Of a stretch of DNA of 64,000 bases, positions 28,724-36,616 are shown piece after piece (position 1 is the first letter of the stretch; every line of letters begins with the position of its first letter). The notes below the pieces were generated by a model, which saw nothing but the letters and a program-made list of their open reading frames with translations, had not been told where the DNA came from and did not search any database. The position numbers and the translations under genes are program-made. The DNA comes from Deinococcus metalli. Lineage in GTDB: Bacteria > Deinococcota > Deinococci > Deinococcales > Deinococcaceae. The stretch is taken from positions 44,357 to 108,356 of the forward strand of contig NZ_JACHFK010000014.1 in the NCBI RefSeq assembly GCF_014201805.1, given 5' to 3'.

Positions 28724-28764
28724 GACCGCGAGGATGTCCAGCGAAGGTAAAGCGCCGGTATACC
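28724..28764 (-). promoter_or_regulatory. Direct-repeat promoter of PAP2 gene (leaderless type)
   Basis: On the minus strand: TATACC, 5 nt, TTTACC (28762-28746), 9 nt, CATCCT as -10, 7 nt, ATG. Matches the shared architecture described for 48536. Confidence 0.75.
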
Positions 28765-28800
28765 TGACGCGGAGGCGACAGCCTGGCCTCCTGCTGCGGG

Positions 28801-28838
28801 TATACCGCACCTTTACCGGCAGCGGCCACGGTGGCGGC
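28801..28838 (+). promoter_or_regulatory. Direct-repeat promoter of deacetylase-DedA operon
   Basis: TATACC (28801-28806), 5 nt, TTTACC (28812-28817), 9 nt, CACGGT as a weak -10, 6 nt, ATG 28839. It is divergent from the equivalent PAP2 promoter 40 bp away. Confidence 0.75.
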
Positions 28839-30038
28839 ATGCGCCGCTCTGCCCTCCTGATCCCCATGCTGCTCAGCACCCTCGCGGGAGCCCAGGGTGT
28901 CACGCCTGCACTGGTGCCCCGGATCTCACCTCCAGGGCAGATGCAGCCGGTGGCGCCGGGCACCCGGCCCGCCGTGGCGCTGCGCACCCTGACCCTGCAC
29001 CCCGCCCTGCCCGACGTGCACCGGGTGGAGACGCTGAGCAATGGCTTCATCCGCGTGGCCCACGCCCTGGTGCTGCCCCGCGCGGCGCTCAGCACGGCGC
29101 AGTTGCAGACCCTGGCCCTCACCGCCGTCCAGCGCACCTTCCAGGCCGATCCGGGCCTGGCCGAGGTAGACGTCAGCGTCTACCGTGCACAGACGTATCG
29201 CGGCTTCGGTGGCCCGCCGCCGCTCCTGACGCTGTCCGTGCCGACCAGCCGACGCGCGACGGTTCAGGCGGAGGTGCAGACCGGCACCTATGACCGGCTC
29301 TGGGTACAGGGTGGCGCGCCACCCGAACGTGAGATCACGCCCCTGCAGGAACTCGAGCGCGTCCCAGTGTTCATCGGCACCCAGGCCGACCTGCTCCGTC
29401 AGCAGCTGGAGCAGGCGCTGGGCCTGGCCGGCGGTGGCGTGCGTCCCGGGGGTCTGCTGTTCAAGGGCACTCCCACCCAGCGGCGAGTGGCCCTGACCTT
29501 CGACGACGCGCCTCATCCGCTGTACTTTCCGCTGGTGCTCGACACGCTGAGGCGGGCCGGGGCGCACGCGACGTTCTTCGTGATCGGCCGCAACGCTGAA
29601 GCGTACCCGTACTTTGTGCGGGACATCGTCCAAGCCGGCCACGAGCTCGGCAACCATACGTACCATCACGTCCGGCTCCCGAACCTCAGCGACGCGCAGA
29701 TCACCGCCGAACTGCAGCGCACCACCGACCTGCTCACCCGGTTGACCGGCCAGCCGGTGCGCTTCTTCCGTCCGCCCGGGGGCGAGTATTCCGCCCGCGT
29801 GCTGAAGATCACCCGGAATCTGGGCCTGACCACCGTGTTCTGGACGGACGATCCCGGCGACTTCCAGAACCCCGGTGTCGAGACCGTGGAAGCCCGCTTC
29901 GCCCGCAACCTCCGTCCCGGCGGGATCATCCTGCTGCACGACAACGCCCCCGACGGGCTGGCCGCCCTGCCCGACCTGCTCAAGGTCGCCGGGGAGAAGG
30001 GGTACATCGTGGGCACGGCCGGCGCCCTGACCCGGTGA
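28839..30038 (+). CDS. Polysaccharide (peptidoglycan-type) deacetylase
   Basis: 399 aa. A signal peptide (MRRSALLIPMLLSTLAGAQG) is followed by about 200 residues without known motif and a C-terminal NodB domain. NodB motifs: VALTFDDAPHPLYFPLVLD (catalytic Asp pair), GHELGNHTYHHV (metal histidines), RFFRPPGGEYSARV, and GGIILLHDN near the end. It should remove acetyl groups from a cell-wall or surface polysaccharide outside the membrane. The frame is open upstream; ATG 28839 gives the signal peptide and the standard distance to the promoter motif. Its stop overlaps the GTG of the DedA gene, so the two are coupled. Confidence 0.9.
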   Translation: MRRSALLIPMLLSTLAGAQGVTPALVPRISPPGQMQPVAPGTRPAVALRTLTLHPALPDVHRVETLSNGFIRVAHALVLPRAALSTAQLQTLALTAVQRTFQADPGLAEVDVSVYRAQTYRGFGGPPPLLTLSVPTSRRATVQAEVQTGTYDRLWVQGGAPPEREITPLQELERVPVFIGTQADLLRQQLEQALGLAGGGVRPGGLLFKGTPTQRRVALTFDDAPHPLYFPLVLDTLRRAGAHATFFVIGRNAEAYPYFVRDIVQAGHELGNHTYHHVRLPNLSDAQITAELQRTTDLLTRLTGQPVRFFRPPGGEYSARVLKITRNLGLTTVFWTDDPGDFQNPGVETVEARFARNLRPGGIILLHDNAPDGLAALPDLLKVAGEKGYIVGTAGALTR

Positions 30039-30679
30039 CCCTCTTTGCGTGGGTCGGCAACCTCGACCCGACCGTGCTGAATGCCGCCACCGCCGCGCTG
30101 CTCGCGCTGGAGGGGGCCGGCATTCCAGGCATTCCCGGGGTGCTGCCGATGCTGGCGCAGGGCCGCATGATCCACGCCGGGCAGACCACCCTCGCGGCGG
30201 CGATCACGTGGGGCGTGCTCGGCAACTGGACGGGCAGCCTGCTTGGCTATGCCACGTGGCGCTGGGGCGCGCGCTGGCTCCCCGACGCGTGGCGGGCGCG
30301 GGTGGCGGGTGAACGCACGGCCAGCCTGCTGGCCCGCTCCGGGCCCGGGCTGATCGTCGTCAGCCGCAGCCTGGGCAGCCTGCGTACGCCGGTCACTGTG
30401 GTCGCCGGCACCAGCGGGTACCCCCTGGCCCGCTACGCGGCCCTCAGCCTGCTCGGCGCGGGAGTGCACGTGGGCGTGTGGCAGACCCTGCTCTGGAAGG
30501 TCGGGCCTGCCCTGCTCCCCCAGGTGGCGCGCTGGGGCCGGGAACTCGTGATCGTCGTGGCCGTCATCGCCGTGAGCGCGTGGTTCGGGAAATGTCTCGT
30601 TGGCAGGCGTCAGCGCGTCCAGGCCGGCCCTCCAGCTGAGCCGAATATACCGACCGTTAACCCGCCCCGCGCACCCTGA
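30035..30679 (+). CDS. DedA-family membrane protein (first copy)
   Basis: 214 aa. It starts with GTG overlapping the deacetylase stop. It has four to five hydrophobic segments, with the DedA hallmarks EGAGIPGIPGVLPM in place of the F/Y-P-G-E motif and GPGLIVVSRSLGSLRTPVTV in place of the G...R.(I/V)P.(R/V)T motif. DedA proteins recycle undecaprenyl phosphate or other lipids across the membrane. The catalytic-type acidic residue in the first motif is retained. The C-terminal 30 residues are Pro-rich. The coupling to a deacetylase supports an envelope role. Confidence 0.8.
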   Translation: MTLFAWVGNLDPTVLNAATAALLALEGAGIPGIPGVLPMLAQGRMIHAGQTTLAAAITWGVLGNWTGSLLGYATWRWGARWLPDAWRARVAGERTASLLARSGPGLIVVSRSLGSLRTPVTVVAGTSGYPLARYAALSLLGAGVHVGVWQTLLWKVGPALLPQVARWGRELVIVVAVIAVSAWFGKCLVGRRQRVQAGPPAEPNIPTVNPPRAP

Positions 30680-30683
30680 GGGC
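30646..30683 (+). promoter_or_regulatory. Direct-repeat promoter of the 30684 gene
   Basis: TATACC (30646-30651), 5 nt, TTAACC (30657-30662), 9 nt, CACCCT, 6 nt, ATG. It lies inside the 3' end of the DedA gene. Confidence 0.7.
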
Positions 30684-31325
30684 ATGAACACGTTCCCCCA
30701 GCCGAGCTCCTGGAGCCACCTCCGATTACGTCAGGTCACCTTCGACCGGCCAGCCCTCACCGCAGTCCACGCAGCGGCCGATCAGTTCGACGTTTCCGCG
30801 GCCCTGGTGGCGAGTGTCCTCGCCGACGAGCGCGTACGCCTCGACCTGGCCGACCGGGTGCAGGACCGCGTGATGCGCGTGACCCGCACCCTGCCCGCCC
30901 GCGCCCGTTACTGGCTGGTGGAACAGGTCGAGCGCGCATGCGGGCGTCCGGTCGAGTCGTTCAGCCTGGGCCACGCACAGATGAAGGTTGCCACCCTGAC
31001 CTGGCTCGGCGAGCGCGGCTACCTGCCGGTGCCCGCCAGCCTGGATGCGAAGCTGGCCATGCTGCTGGACGACGCGCTCGCCCCTACCCTGGTCGCCGCG
31101 TGCCTGCGCGCCACCACCGACCACTGGCGCGCAGGCGGCGTGGACATCGCCGGACGCGCGGACATCCTGGGCACGCTGTACAGCATCGGCCTGACCGGCG
31201 CGGCGGGCATCCACCTCCAGCCGCGACCGAATGTCCGGGGGGCAGCGATCGCGGCGCATGCCCGATGGTTGAGCGGACGCCCGGCCTTCGGCATCAGTCT
31301 GCGCCTGACCGGCAGCGGTTCCTGA
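30684..31325 (+). CDS. Putative lysozyme/transglycosylase-like protein
   Basis: 213 aa without signal peptide. The arrangement DQFDVSAALVASVLADERVR, then a long helix, then ESFSLGHAQMKVATLTWLGE, recalls the catalytic Glu helix and the following S.G..Q segment of lysozyme-like lytic transglycosylases. This is inference from motif spacing only; the Glu would be in LADERVR. A lack of export signal argues against it acting on the wall unless exported otherwise. It shares the leaderless promoter type of the neighbouring envelope genes. Confidence 0.6.
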   Translation: MNTFPQPSSWSHLRLRQVTFDRPALTAVHAAADQFDVSAALVASVLADERVRLDLADRVQDRVMRVTRTLPARARYWLVEQVERACGRPVESFSLGHAQMKVATLTWLGERGYLPVPASLDAKLAMLLDDALAPTLVAACLRATTDHWRAGGVDIAGRADILGTLYSIGLTGAAGIHLQPRPNVRGAAIAAHARWLSGRPAFGISLRLTGSGS

Positions 31326-31547
31326 GATGCCATACAAATCGCGCCACGCCCGTCTGGAGCACAGCGGGAGCCCAGCCGTCCATGGGGAACGGCACCATCT
31401 CCTCCGGTGCTCACCCTGGAGCGCTGGGATCTCATCGACGACCACCATGGGCACAGTTCCAGCCCCATTCAGGCGAAGCGAGGTAATCCAGCTGCCTGGA
31501 ACCCAATGGTTCTACAGCCCTGTTAACTTCCGGGCGCACGGTACGGT

Positions 31548-32405
31548 ATGACCCCCCACCTCGCCCACCGTCCCAGTACCGCATCCTCCTCGCTGGATCA
31601 TGGGCCTACCAGCCTGTTGGTGCCCCTCACCGGCTCCCGCCACTGTGCCGCGGGACTTGATCAGCTCTTGACGCTCGCCCTCCAGCGTGAACTCACACTG
31701 TACGGCATGGCGATCCCGTCGACAGATCCGGCGATCAGCATGAGGCTCGCGCCCGAGAGGGGAACCCCGGAATCCCAACCTGGCGCGGCATCTGCCCAAC
31801 TCCACGACTTCGCGACCTGTTGCGCGGCGACAGGCGTACCCTTCAGCACGTTAGACGCATCGGGTGAGGGACTGGCGTCTACGGCGCTTGACGTCGACGC
31901 CGTCTGGCTAACTGACGACGTGTGGGCCGGCCCGTTGAACACCCCAAACGGTCTCTGGCCCGGCCGCTGGCCCAGCCACGTCCCCCTCTGGATCACCCAC
32001 CCTCAGGCGGTGCCGGCGCACCTCACGGTGGCCTGGGATGGACGACCACAGGCGGCCGGTCTGCTGGCCGCCGCCGCCCGGCTCAGCCGCGCCTGGACGG
32101 TTCCGCTGCGGCTGCTGGTCGTCGCTCGCCATGACGACATCTACCTCGGTGTCGACACCCTGGACACCGCGGCGGAGCGACTCATGGCCCTGGGGGTGAC
32201 GCCAGCAACGGCCATGCTCCAGCGCGGGGAACGTACGACCCTGCTTGTGGCGGCCACCGCGCCCGACAGCATGCTGATCACGGGGTGGCGTTTTCCCACT
32301 CCAGGCAGCGCACCGCGTCACACGGACGTCACCGAGCGGTTCTTCACGCAGCGGCGTGGGGCGGCGCTGCTGTATCCCACGCCACTGAGCGCTGGAAGGT
32401 GGTGA
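31548..32405 (+). CDS. Divergent universal-stress-like protein
   Basis: 285 aa. It opens with an extra ~20 residues and then TSLLVPLTGSRHCAAGLDQL, the Usp strand-loop-helix. The second half repeats the pattern (HLTVAWDGRPQAAGLLAAAA). The last part (TAPDSMLITGWRFPTPGSAP) has lost the usual GxxG nucleotide loop. It is clearly related to the proteins at 26815 and 32462 but more degenerate, so ATP binding is doubtful. It lies 56 bp before the next usp gene and may be co-transcribed. Confidence 0.7.
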   Translation: MTPHLAHRPSTASSSLDHGPTSLLVPLTGSRHCAAGLDQLLTLALQRELTLYGMAIPSTDPAISMRLAPERGTPESQPGAASAQLHDFATCCAATGVPFSTLDASGEGLASTALDVDAVWLTDDVWAGPLNTPNGLWPGRWPSHVPLWITHPQAVPAHLTVAWDGRPQAAGLLAAAARLSRAWTVPLRLLVVARHDDIYLGVDTLDTAAERLMALGVTPATAMLQRGERTTLLVAATAPDSMLITGWRFPTPGSAPRHTDVTERFFTQRRGAALLYPTPLSAGRW

Positions 32406-32461
32406 AGAGTGACGCCCACGCGACGCTCCGCTCTCCTGAATGTTAAAAGCACGAGGTTTCC

Positions 32462-33253
32462 ATGATCCAGACCCTGCTCGTCCCCCTCGACGACAGCCCA
32501 GCGAGTCAGGGCGCCCTCAATGGCGCCCTGGCCGTGGCGGCCCAGCGACATTTCACGGTGGTGGGGCAGCCCATCTCCGTGCTGAAAACCACTGAACCCG
32601 CAGGAGTCCCGGCAGACCGGGGGGAACAGAACGACCCCCTCCTCCATGATTTCGCCGTTCGCTGCGATGCGTGGCAGGTCAACTACCAGTCCTGCACGAA
32701 ATCCGACCTCACCTCCGGAACCCTGCGCTCCGCCCTGCAGGACTCAGCCATCGATGCCATCTGGCTACCACAGTTCGGTTCTTCACCTGAACGACCGGGA
32801 CGGTCAACGCTGCCGGCAGCGCTGCTTCACGCGAGTCCCATCATGGTCTGGGTGAGCCACCCCGCCAGCGTGCCGCCCACCCACCTGACCGTGGCGTACG
32901 ACGGCGATCCACATGCACAGGAAGCGCTGATGGTGGCCGCCAGTCTCGCCCTCAACTGGTCGCTGCCGCTGCACCTGGACCTGATCACGCCCCACGGGCT
33001 GCCACGGCCCGGCACCCTTGATCTGGCGGCCACCCACGACCGTCTCGCGGTGCTCGGCCGGGCCCCGACCACGGAGCAGCACTGTGTTGGCCCGGCGGCG
33101 CCACACCTGACCAGGGCAACCGGGCCGGACACGCTGCTGATCCTGGGCACCCACTGGCCACCGGCCTGGCCGTGGCACACCGCGACCGTCGACTCGGTGC
33201 TCGGCGCCGCTGGGGGGTCGGTGCTGGTCTGTCCCGCGCCCGCCCTGTGGTGA
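32462..33253 (+). CDS. Universal-stress-protein-like (UspA superfamily) protein
   Basis: 263 aa, closely similar to the product at 26815 over its whole length: MIQTLLVPLDDSPASQGALN, the shared NDPLLHDFA segment, [40 protein letters not shown] and the ending TLLILGTHWPP ... [10 protein letters not shown]. The two are probably duplicates separated by the envelope genes between them. Tandem Usp domains; family role in stress survival, no specific ligand known. Confidence 0.82.
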   Translation: MIQTLLVPLDDSPASQGALNGALAVAAQRHFTVVGQPISVLKTTEPAGVPADRGEQNDPLLHDFAVRCDAWQVNYQSCTKSDLTSGTLRSALQDSAIDAIWLPQFGSSPERPGRSTLPAALLHASPIMVWVSHPASVPPTHLTVAYDGDPHAQEALMVAASLALNWSLPLHLDLITPHGLPRPGTLDLAATHDRLAVLGRAPTTEQHCVGPAAPHLTRATGPDTLLILGTHWPPAWPWHTATVDSVLGAAGGSVLVCPAPALW

Positions 33254-33508
33254 CACCTGGGGCAGCGTCAGAGGGCACGGCACTCCGGTTCCTTATGCTG
33301 TGGCTGAGATTCCTGCATTCCCTCAGGGAAGGACTGTGTTCCCTCGCCGACGCCGAGAGCGTGGACTGACCATTCCACGTCATCTCGGTGTGTGAAGCTC
33401 CACAGCAGCAGCAGGTACCCGCCACCTACTCCCTTGACAACCGATGGGGACTGGCCGGTGATCGCCGGGCACGTCTGATGCGTCTGGCCTTGTACTCTCG
33501 TCAGCTCA

Positions 33509-34846
33509 TCACCTGGCCTGGATATTCATCGCCGCGCGAACTGGTGGAAATGTCAGACACGCTACCAGGCCGCCACCCGGTCGAGTGCCAAGGGTGAAGG
33601 CGGCACCGTGCTGCTCGGCAACGGCACTGACCAGCGCGAGGCCCAGCCCGGCTCCGCGCACCGCCTGCTGATCCCGGCCCCGCTGAAAGGGCTGCACGAC
33701 CCGTTCCAGGTCAGCCGGCAGCAGGCCAGGGCCATCGTCACGTACCTCGACCCGAGCACCGGTTCCAGTGTGTGCCGTTTCTACCCAGACCTCGCCCCCG
33801 TCACGGCCATAGGTCAGGGCGTTGCGCAGCAGGTTGCTGACAGCGAGTTCGAGAGCGCCCGCATCGGCCAGCACGACCACGCTGAGAGGCACCAGGTGGA
33901 TGCGCTGACCTCGGGCGGAGGCGGCAGGCCATTGGGCCGCCACGACCTGCGTGATGACCTCCGCAAGATCGACGGGCTGCAGACGGGTCTGTCCGTTGCT
34001 GCGCGCGAGGGCCAGCAGGCTCTCAATGGCGCCCAGCATCTCGGCGGCGCTCTCCCGGACGGTGCGCAGGCTGCTGACATACTGCTCGGGCGACCGGGGT
34101 CGTTCCAGGCTGAGATCCGCGCGACCCTGGAGGACCGTCAGCGGCGTGCGCAGTTCGTGTGCGGCGGCCAGCGCGAACGCCTTCTCACGCTCGATGGTGC
34201 TCCCCAAACGCTCGAGCATCGCGTTCACAGTGGAGGTGAGCCGCGCCATCTCGTCCTGCCCGGGCACGGGGGGCAGGCGTTCCCCGTAACGGCCGGACGC
34301 GGCAATCGACGCCGCGAGACGCGCGACCTCATCCACGGGGCGCAGCGCCCGGTCGGCGAGCAGGTACCCGGCCACGACCCCGAACAGCAGCAGGGGCAGC
34401 AGCCCCAGCGTCAGGAAGCGCACGCTGCGGCTCAGGGTGGTGCGCAGCTCGGCCTCCGAGCGGGTGGCCTGCACCCAGCCGCCGGCCGGCAGCCGCAGCG
34501 TGAAGGTGCGTTCCACGCCGACCGTCACGTACCCCGCCTGCAGGGGCGCGCGGGTGCGGGCCACGCCGAGCTGATCGACCAGCCCGCCAGACGGGCTGTA
34601 CACGCGCAGGGCCGTGAAGCCGGGCAACTGGCCCTGCACATGCGCGCCGGCCGCGTCACCGCCGATGGGTGAACCCGCGTCCCCAGCGAGCTGCGTGGCG
34701 GCCACAGTCGCGCCCTCGCGCAGTGAGGCGTCCAGGCCCGCGTTCAGGCTGCTCCGCAGGCTTATGAAGATCAGCAGGGCGCTCAGCAGCACGATGACCG
34801 TGCTGACCAGCGCGGAGTACAGCGTCAGGCGCCAGCGCAGGCTCAC
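33509..34846 (-). CDS. OmpR-type system sensor histidine kinase (TCS1)
   Basis: 445 aa from a GTG overlapping the stop of its response regulator (GTGA). Two membrane segments (about residues 8-30 and 150-172) enclose a periplasmic-type domain of about 115 residues. Then follow HAMP (YLLADRALRPVDEVARLAAS), HisKA with the phospho-His in LAAAHELRTPLTVLQGR, and HATPase with N box LAVSNLLRNALTYG and G boxes VRDDGPGLLP and RGAGLGLALV. The signal is unknown. It is most like the kinase at 54314, so TCS1 and TCS3 are paralogues. Confidence 0.92.
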   Translation of the reverse strand: MSLRWRLTLYSALVSTVIVLLSALLIFISLRSSLNAGLDASLREGATVAATQLAGDAGSPIGGDAAGAHVQGQLPGFTALRVYSPSGGLVDQLGVARTRAPLQAGYVTVGVERTFTLRLPAGGWVQATRSEAELRTTLSRSVRFLTLGLLPLLLFGVVAGYLLADRALRPVDEVARLAASIAASGRYGERLPPVPGQDEMARLTSTVNAMLERLGSTIEREKAFALAAAHELRTPLTVLQGRADLSLERPRSPEQYVSSLRTVRESAAEMLGAIESLLALARSNGQTRLQPVDLAEVITQVVAAQWPAASARGQRIHLVPLSVVVLADAGALELAVSNLLRNALTYGRDGGEVWVETAHTGTGARVEVRDDGPGLLPADLERVVQPFQRGRDQQAVRGAGLGLALVSAVAEQHGAAFTLGTRPGGGLVACLTFPPVRAAMNIQAR

Positions 34847-35556
34847 GCCCGGACGTCCTGCGGCAACGGCCCCAGCCGGTAGCCCAGGCCACGCACCGTT
34901 TCGATCACACTGTCGCCCAGCTTGCGCCTGACCGTGGACACGAACACGTCCACCACCTTGGTGTCCACCGCGCTGTCCTCCGGCCACACCCGCTCGATCA
35001 GGCTGTCCCGCGCATACGCCCGGCCGGGACTGAGGGCCAGGCACTCCACCAGCGCGTACTCACGCGGCGTCAGGGCCACCGGCTGACCATCGCGCAGCAC
35101 CTGATGCCCGGCGAGGTCGAGCCGGTAGCCCAGCGGCAGCGGCAGGGTGTTGCTCGCCTCGCCCACGGATCGCCGCACCAGCGCGCGGATGCGGGCCCGC
35201 AGTTCCCGGAACTCGAAGGGTTTGGTCAGGTAATCGTCCCCGCCGGTGTCGAGACCCGTCACGCGGGAGTCGAGGTCGCCCCGCGCGGTCAGGAACAGGA
35301 TGGGCGTCCGGTCGCGCCGGGCACGCAGCGTGCGCGCCAGGGTGAAACCGGCTTCGGATCCCTCAGGCAGCATGACGTCCACAATCAGCAGGTCGAAGTC
35401 CCGCAGCGCGCACAGGCCCTCGGCGGTCACGGCGTCCGGCGCGTGATCCACCGTCAGGCCGTCCTCGCCCAGCCCCTCGGTGACCAGGGCCGCGACGCGC
35501 GGATCATCCTCGACGAGCAGGAGCCGAATGGCGAACCTCCGGACAAGGCAGCACAC
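34843..35556 (-). CDS. OmpR-family response regulator (TCS1)
   Basis: Receiver domain (LLLVEDDPRVAALVTEGLGE; Asp in FDLLIVDVMLPEG; Lys in DDYLTKPFEF) plus a C-terminal winged helix (REYALVECLALSPGRAYARD; VDVFVSTVRRKLGD; VRGLGYRLG). The start is unclear. The coordinate given uses the in-frame GTG at 35556. Alignment with the two other regulators here (MRLLVVEDD, MRILLVEDE) places the natural start at codon 35527-35529, which is ATT, with GGAGG six bases before it. The promoter also predicts a leaderless ATG at 35566 in another frame. It is a candidate regulator of the shared motif. Confidence 0.88.
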   Translation of the reverse strand: MCCLVRRFAIRLLLVEDDPRVAALVTEGLGEDGLTVDHAPDAVTAEGLCALRDFDLLIVDVMLPEGSEAGFTLARTLRARRDRTPILFLTARGDLDSRVTGLDTGGDDYLTKPFEFRELRARIRALVRRSVGEASNTLPLPLGYRLDLAGHQVLRDGQPVALTPREYALVECLALSPGRAYARDSLIERVWPEDSAVDTKVVDVFVSTVRRKLGDSVIETVRGLGYRLGPLPQDVRA

Positions 35557-35566
35557 TGAAGAGCAT

Positions 35567-35604
35567 GCCCCCACCGTAGGCGTGGCGGGTAAAGGGCCGG
35601 CAAA
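35567..35604 (-). promoter_or_regulatory. Direct-repeat promoter of TCS1
   Basis: Minus strand: TTTGCC (35604-35599), 5 nt, TTTACC (35593-35588), 9 nt, TACGGT, 6 nt, ATG at 35566. It fits the shared architecture, which suggests autoregulation. The predicted first ATG is out of frame with the regulator. Confidence 0.65.
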
Positions 35605-35605
35605 G

Positions 35606-35638
35606 GAGGAGCGGCACAGATCATCTGTGCCGCTCCTC
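35606..35638. terminator. Perfect 16-bp palindromic hairpin
   Basis: Arms GAGGAGCGGCACAGAT and its exact complement are separated by one base. It lies 13 bp after the stop of the acidic-protein gene and before the TCS1 promoter, so it probably insulates the two transcripts. No T run. Confidence 0.6.
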
Positions 35639-35650
35639 TCCGAGAGGGGG

Positions 35651-36022
35651 TTACTTGCTGGTCGCGCCGGCCACGTCGGGCGTCTCGGGGCCGCTCTGGT
35701 CGCCCTGCTGCACGTTGTCCGTGTCGGCACCTGCCGGTTCGGCGGCGTCGGCCGTCTCGCCGGTTTCAGCGCCGTCCGCCGTCTCCGTGTCCCCCGCCGC
35801 GTCCGGCGTGTCGCCGACTTCGGCGGTATCGGTCGCGCCGGCCACGTCAGCGCTGTCGCCGGCTTCCGGCGTATCCAGGGCGCTGTCCTGGGTGCTGGCC
35901 TGCGCCGTCACGGTCGCAGGCGTGGCCGTCGCGGCCTTCTGCGCACCGGCGATCTGGGTGACGCCGAGCACGGCAACGGCGGTGGTGAGGGAGGCGGCGA
36001 TCAACTTGAGTTTGATGTTCAT
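35651..36022 (-). CDS. Secreted acidic Ala/Thr/Asp-rich protein
   Basis: 123 aa from ATG 36022 (an ATG three codons upstream is possible). The signal peptide MNIKLKLIAASLTTAVAVLG is followed by low-complexity sequence made of short repeats such as DTAEVGDTPDAAGDTETADG, strongly acidic and without Cys. No fold or family is recognisable; it might act as a soluble or cell-surface polyanion, for example binding cations. A promoter with the shared half sites lies 64 bp upstream, and a hairpin follows the stop. Confidence 0.75.
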   Translation of the reverse strand: MNIKLKLIAASLTTAVAVLGVTQIAGAQKAATATPATVTAQASTQDSALDTPEAGDSADVAGATDTAEVGDTPDAAGDTETADGAETGETADAAEPAGADTDNVQQGDQSGPETPDVAGATSK

Positions 36023-36085
36023 GGGTTCCATCCTTCGGCCGCCTGGGACTCAGGGATCGGAGCGGCGGCTGACTCCGACGCGTTC

Positions 36086-36117
36086 ACCATAGAAACGCGC
36101 GGTAAAGGCCTGGACAG
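36086..36117 (-). promoter_or_regulatory. Direct-repeat promoter of the acidic protein gene
   Basis: Minus strand: CTGTCC, 5 nt, TTTACC (36106-36101), 9 nt, TATGGT (36091-36086). The upstream half site is weak but the 9-nt spacing and the best -10 of the set are present. This gene has a normal leader with an SD. Confidence 0.6.
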
Positions 36118-36569
36118 CAAAAGTAAAGAGCGCGTGTGGGGTGACGCGCGCCGGCTGCCCGGACACTCGAGGACATGCCCGACAGGTGGGCAGACGGACG
36201 CGGACTGCACCCACGCTGCCTCTCATCACGGTGCCGCGTGGCTGAGCACGACCACGCGTACGGCTCCCATGCCAGCACCCGGCCGCGGCCTGCTCATCAC
36301 GGTCGTGTCGGCCATCGCGTCCGGCAGGTGTGGAGCGTGACCAGTGGCAGACACACCCTCACCGTTCACTCGGTCACCCTGGTGCCGCCAGCCGACCTGC
36401 CGGTAATAGTGCAGGCCGTGGCCGGGGCGTCGAGCATGCACCGGTGCGGATCGAGCCGCCCGGTGCCCACGAACGACAGGACGTTCACCTTCACCCTGAG
36501 CAGGCACGAACCGTCACCGGGTGGCCCGGAGCCGTTCCAGTAGGGCAGGAGGAACGGTAAGGCCAGCAC
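36118..36569. other. No gene recognised
   Basis: About 450 bp between the acidic-protein promoter and the end of the ABC operon. A frame with TSGRHTLTVHSVTLVPPADL has some protein character and might be a relic of a secreted protein, but I cannot support a gene. Confidence 0.4.
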
Positions 36570-36608
36570 GCCATGGGGGCCAGACGACCTGCGCCTGCCC
36601 CCCATGGC
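36570..36608 (-). terminator. Hairpin terminating the ABC-exporter operon
   Basis: GCCATGGGGGC (36570-36580) pairs with GCCCCCCATGGC (36597-36608) around 16 nt. It lies 9 bp after the FtsX-type gene stop on the minus strand. Confidence 0.6.
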
Positions 36609-36616
36609 TGCACCGG

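Noticed and set aside
36175..36543. 122-aa ORF between the acidic protein and the ABC operon
   Set aside because: Only a short stretch looks protein-like, no SD or family motif, and much of it is Arg/His/Pro-rich as in non-coding high-GC DNA.
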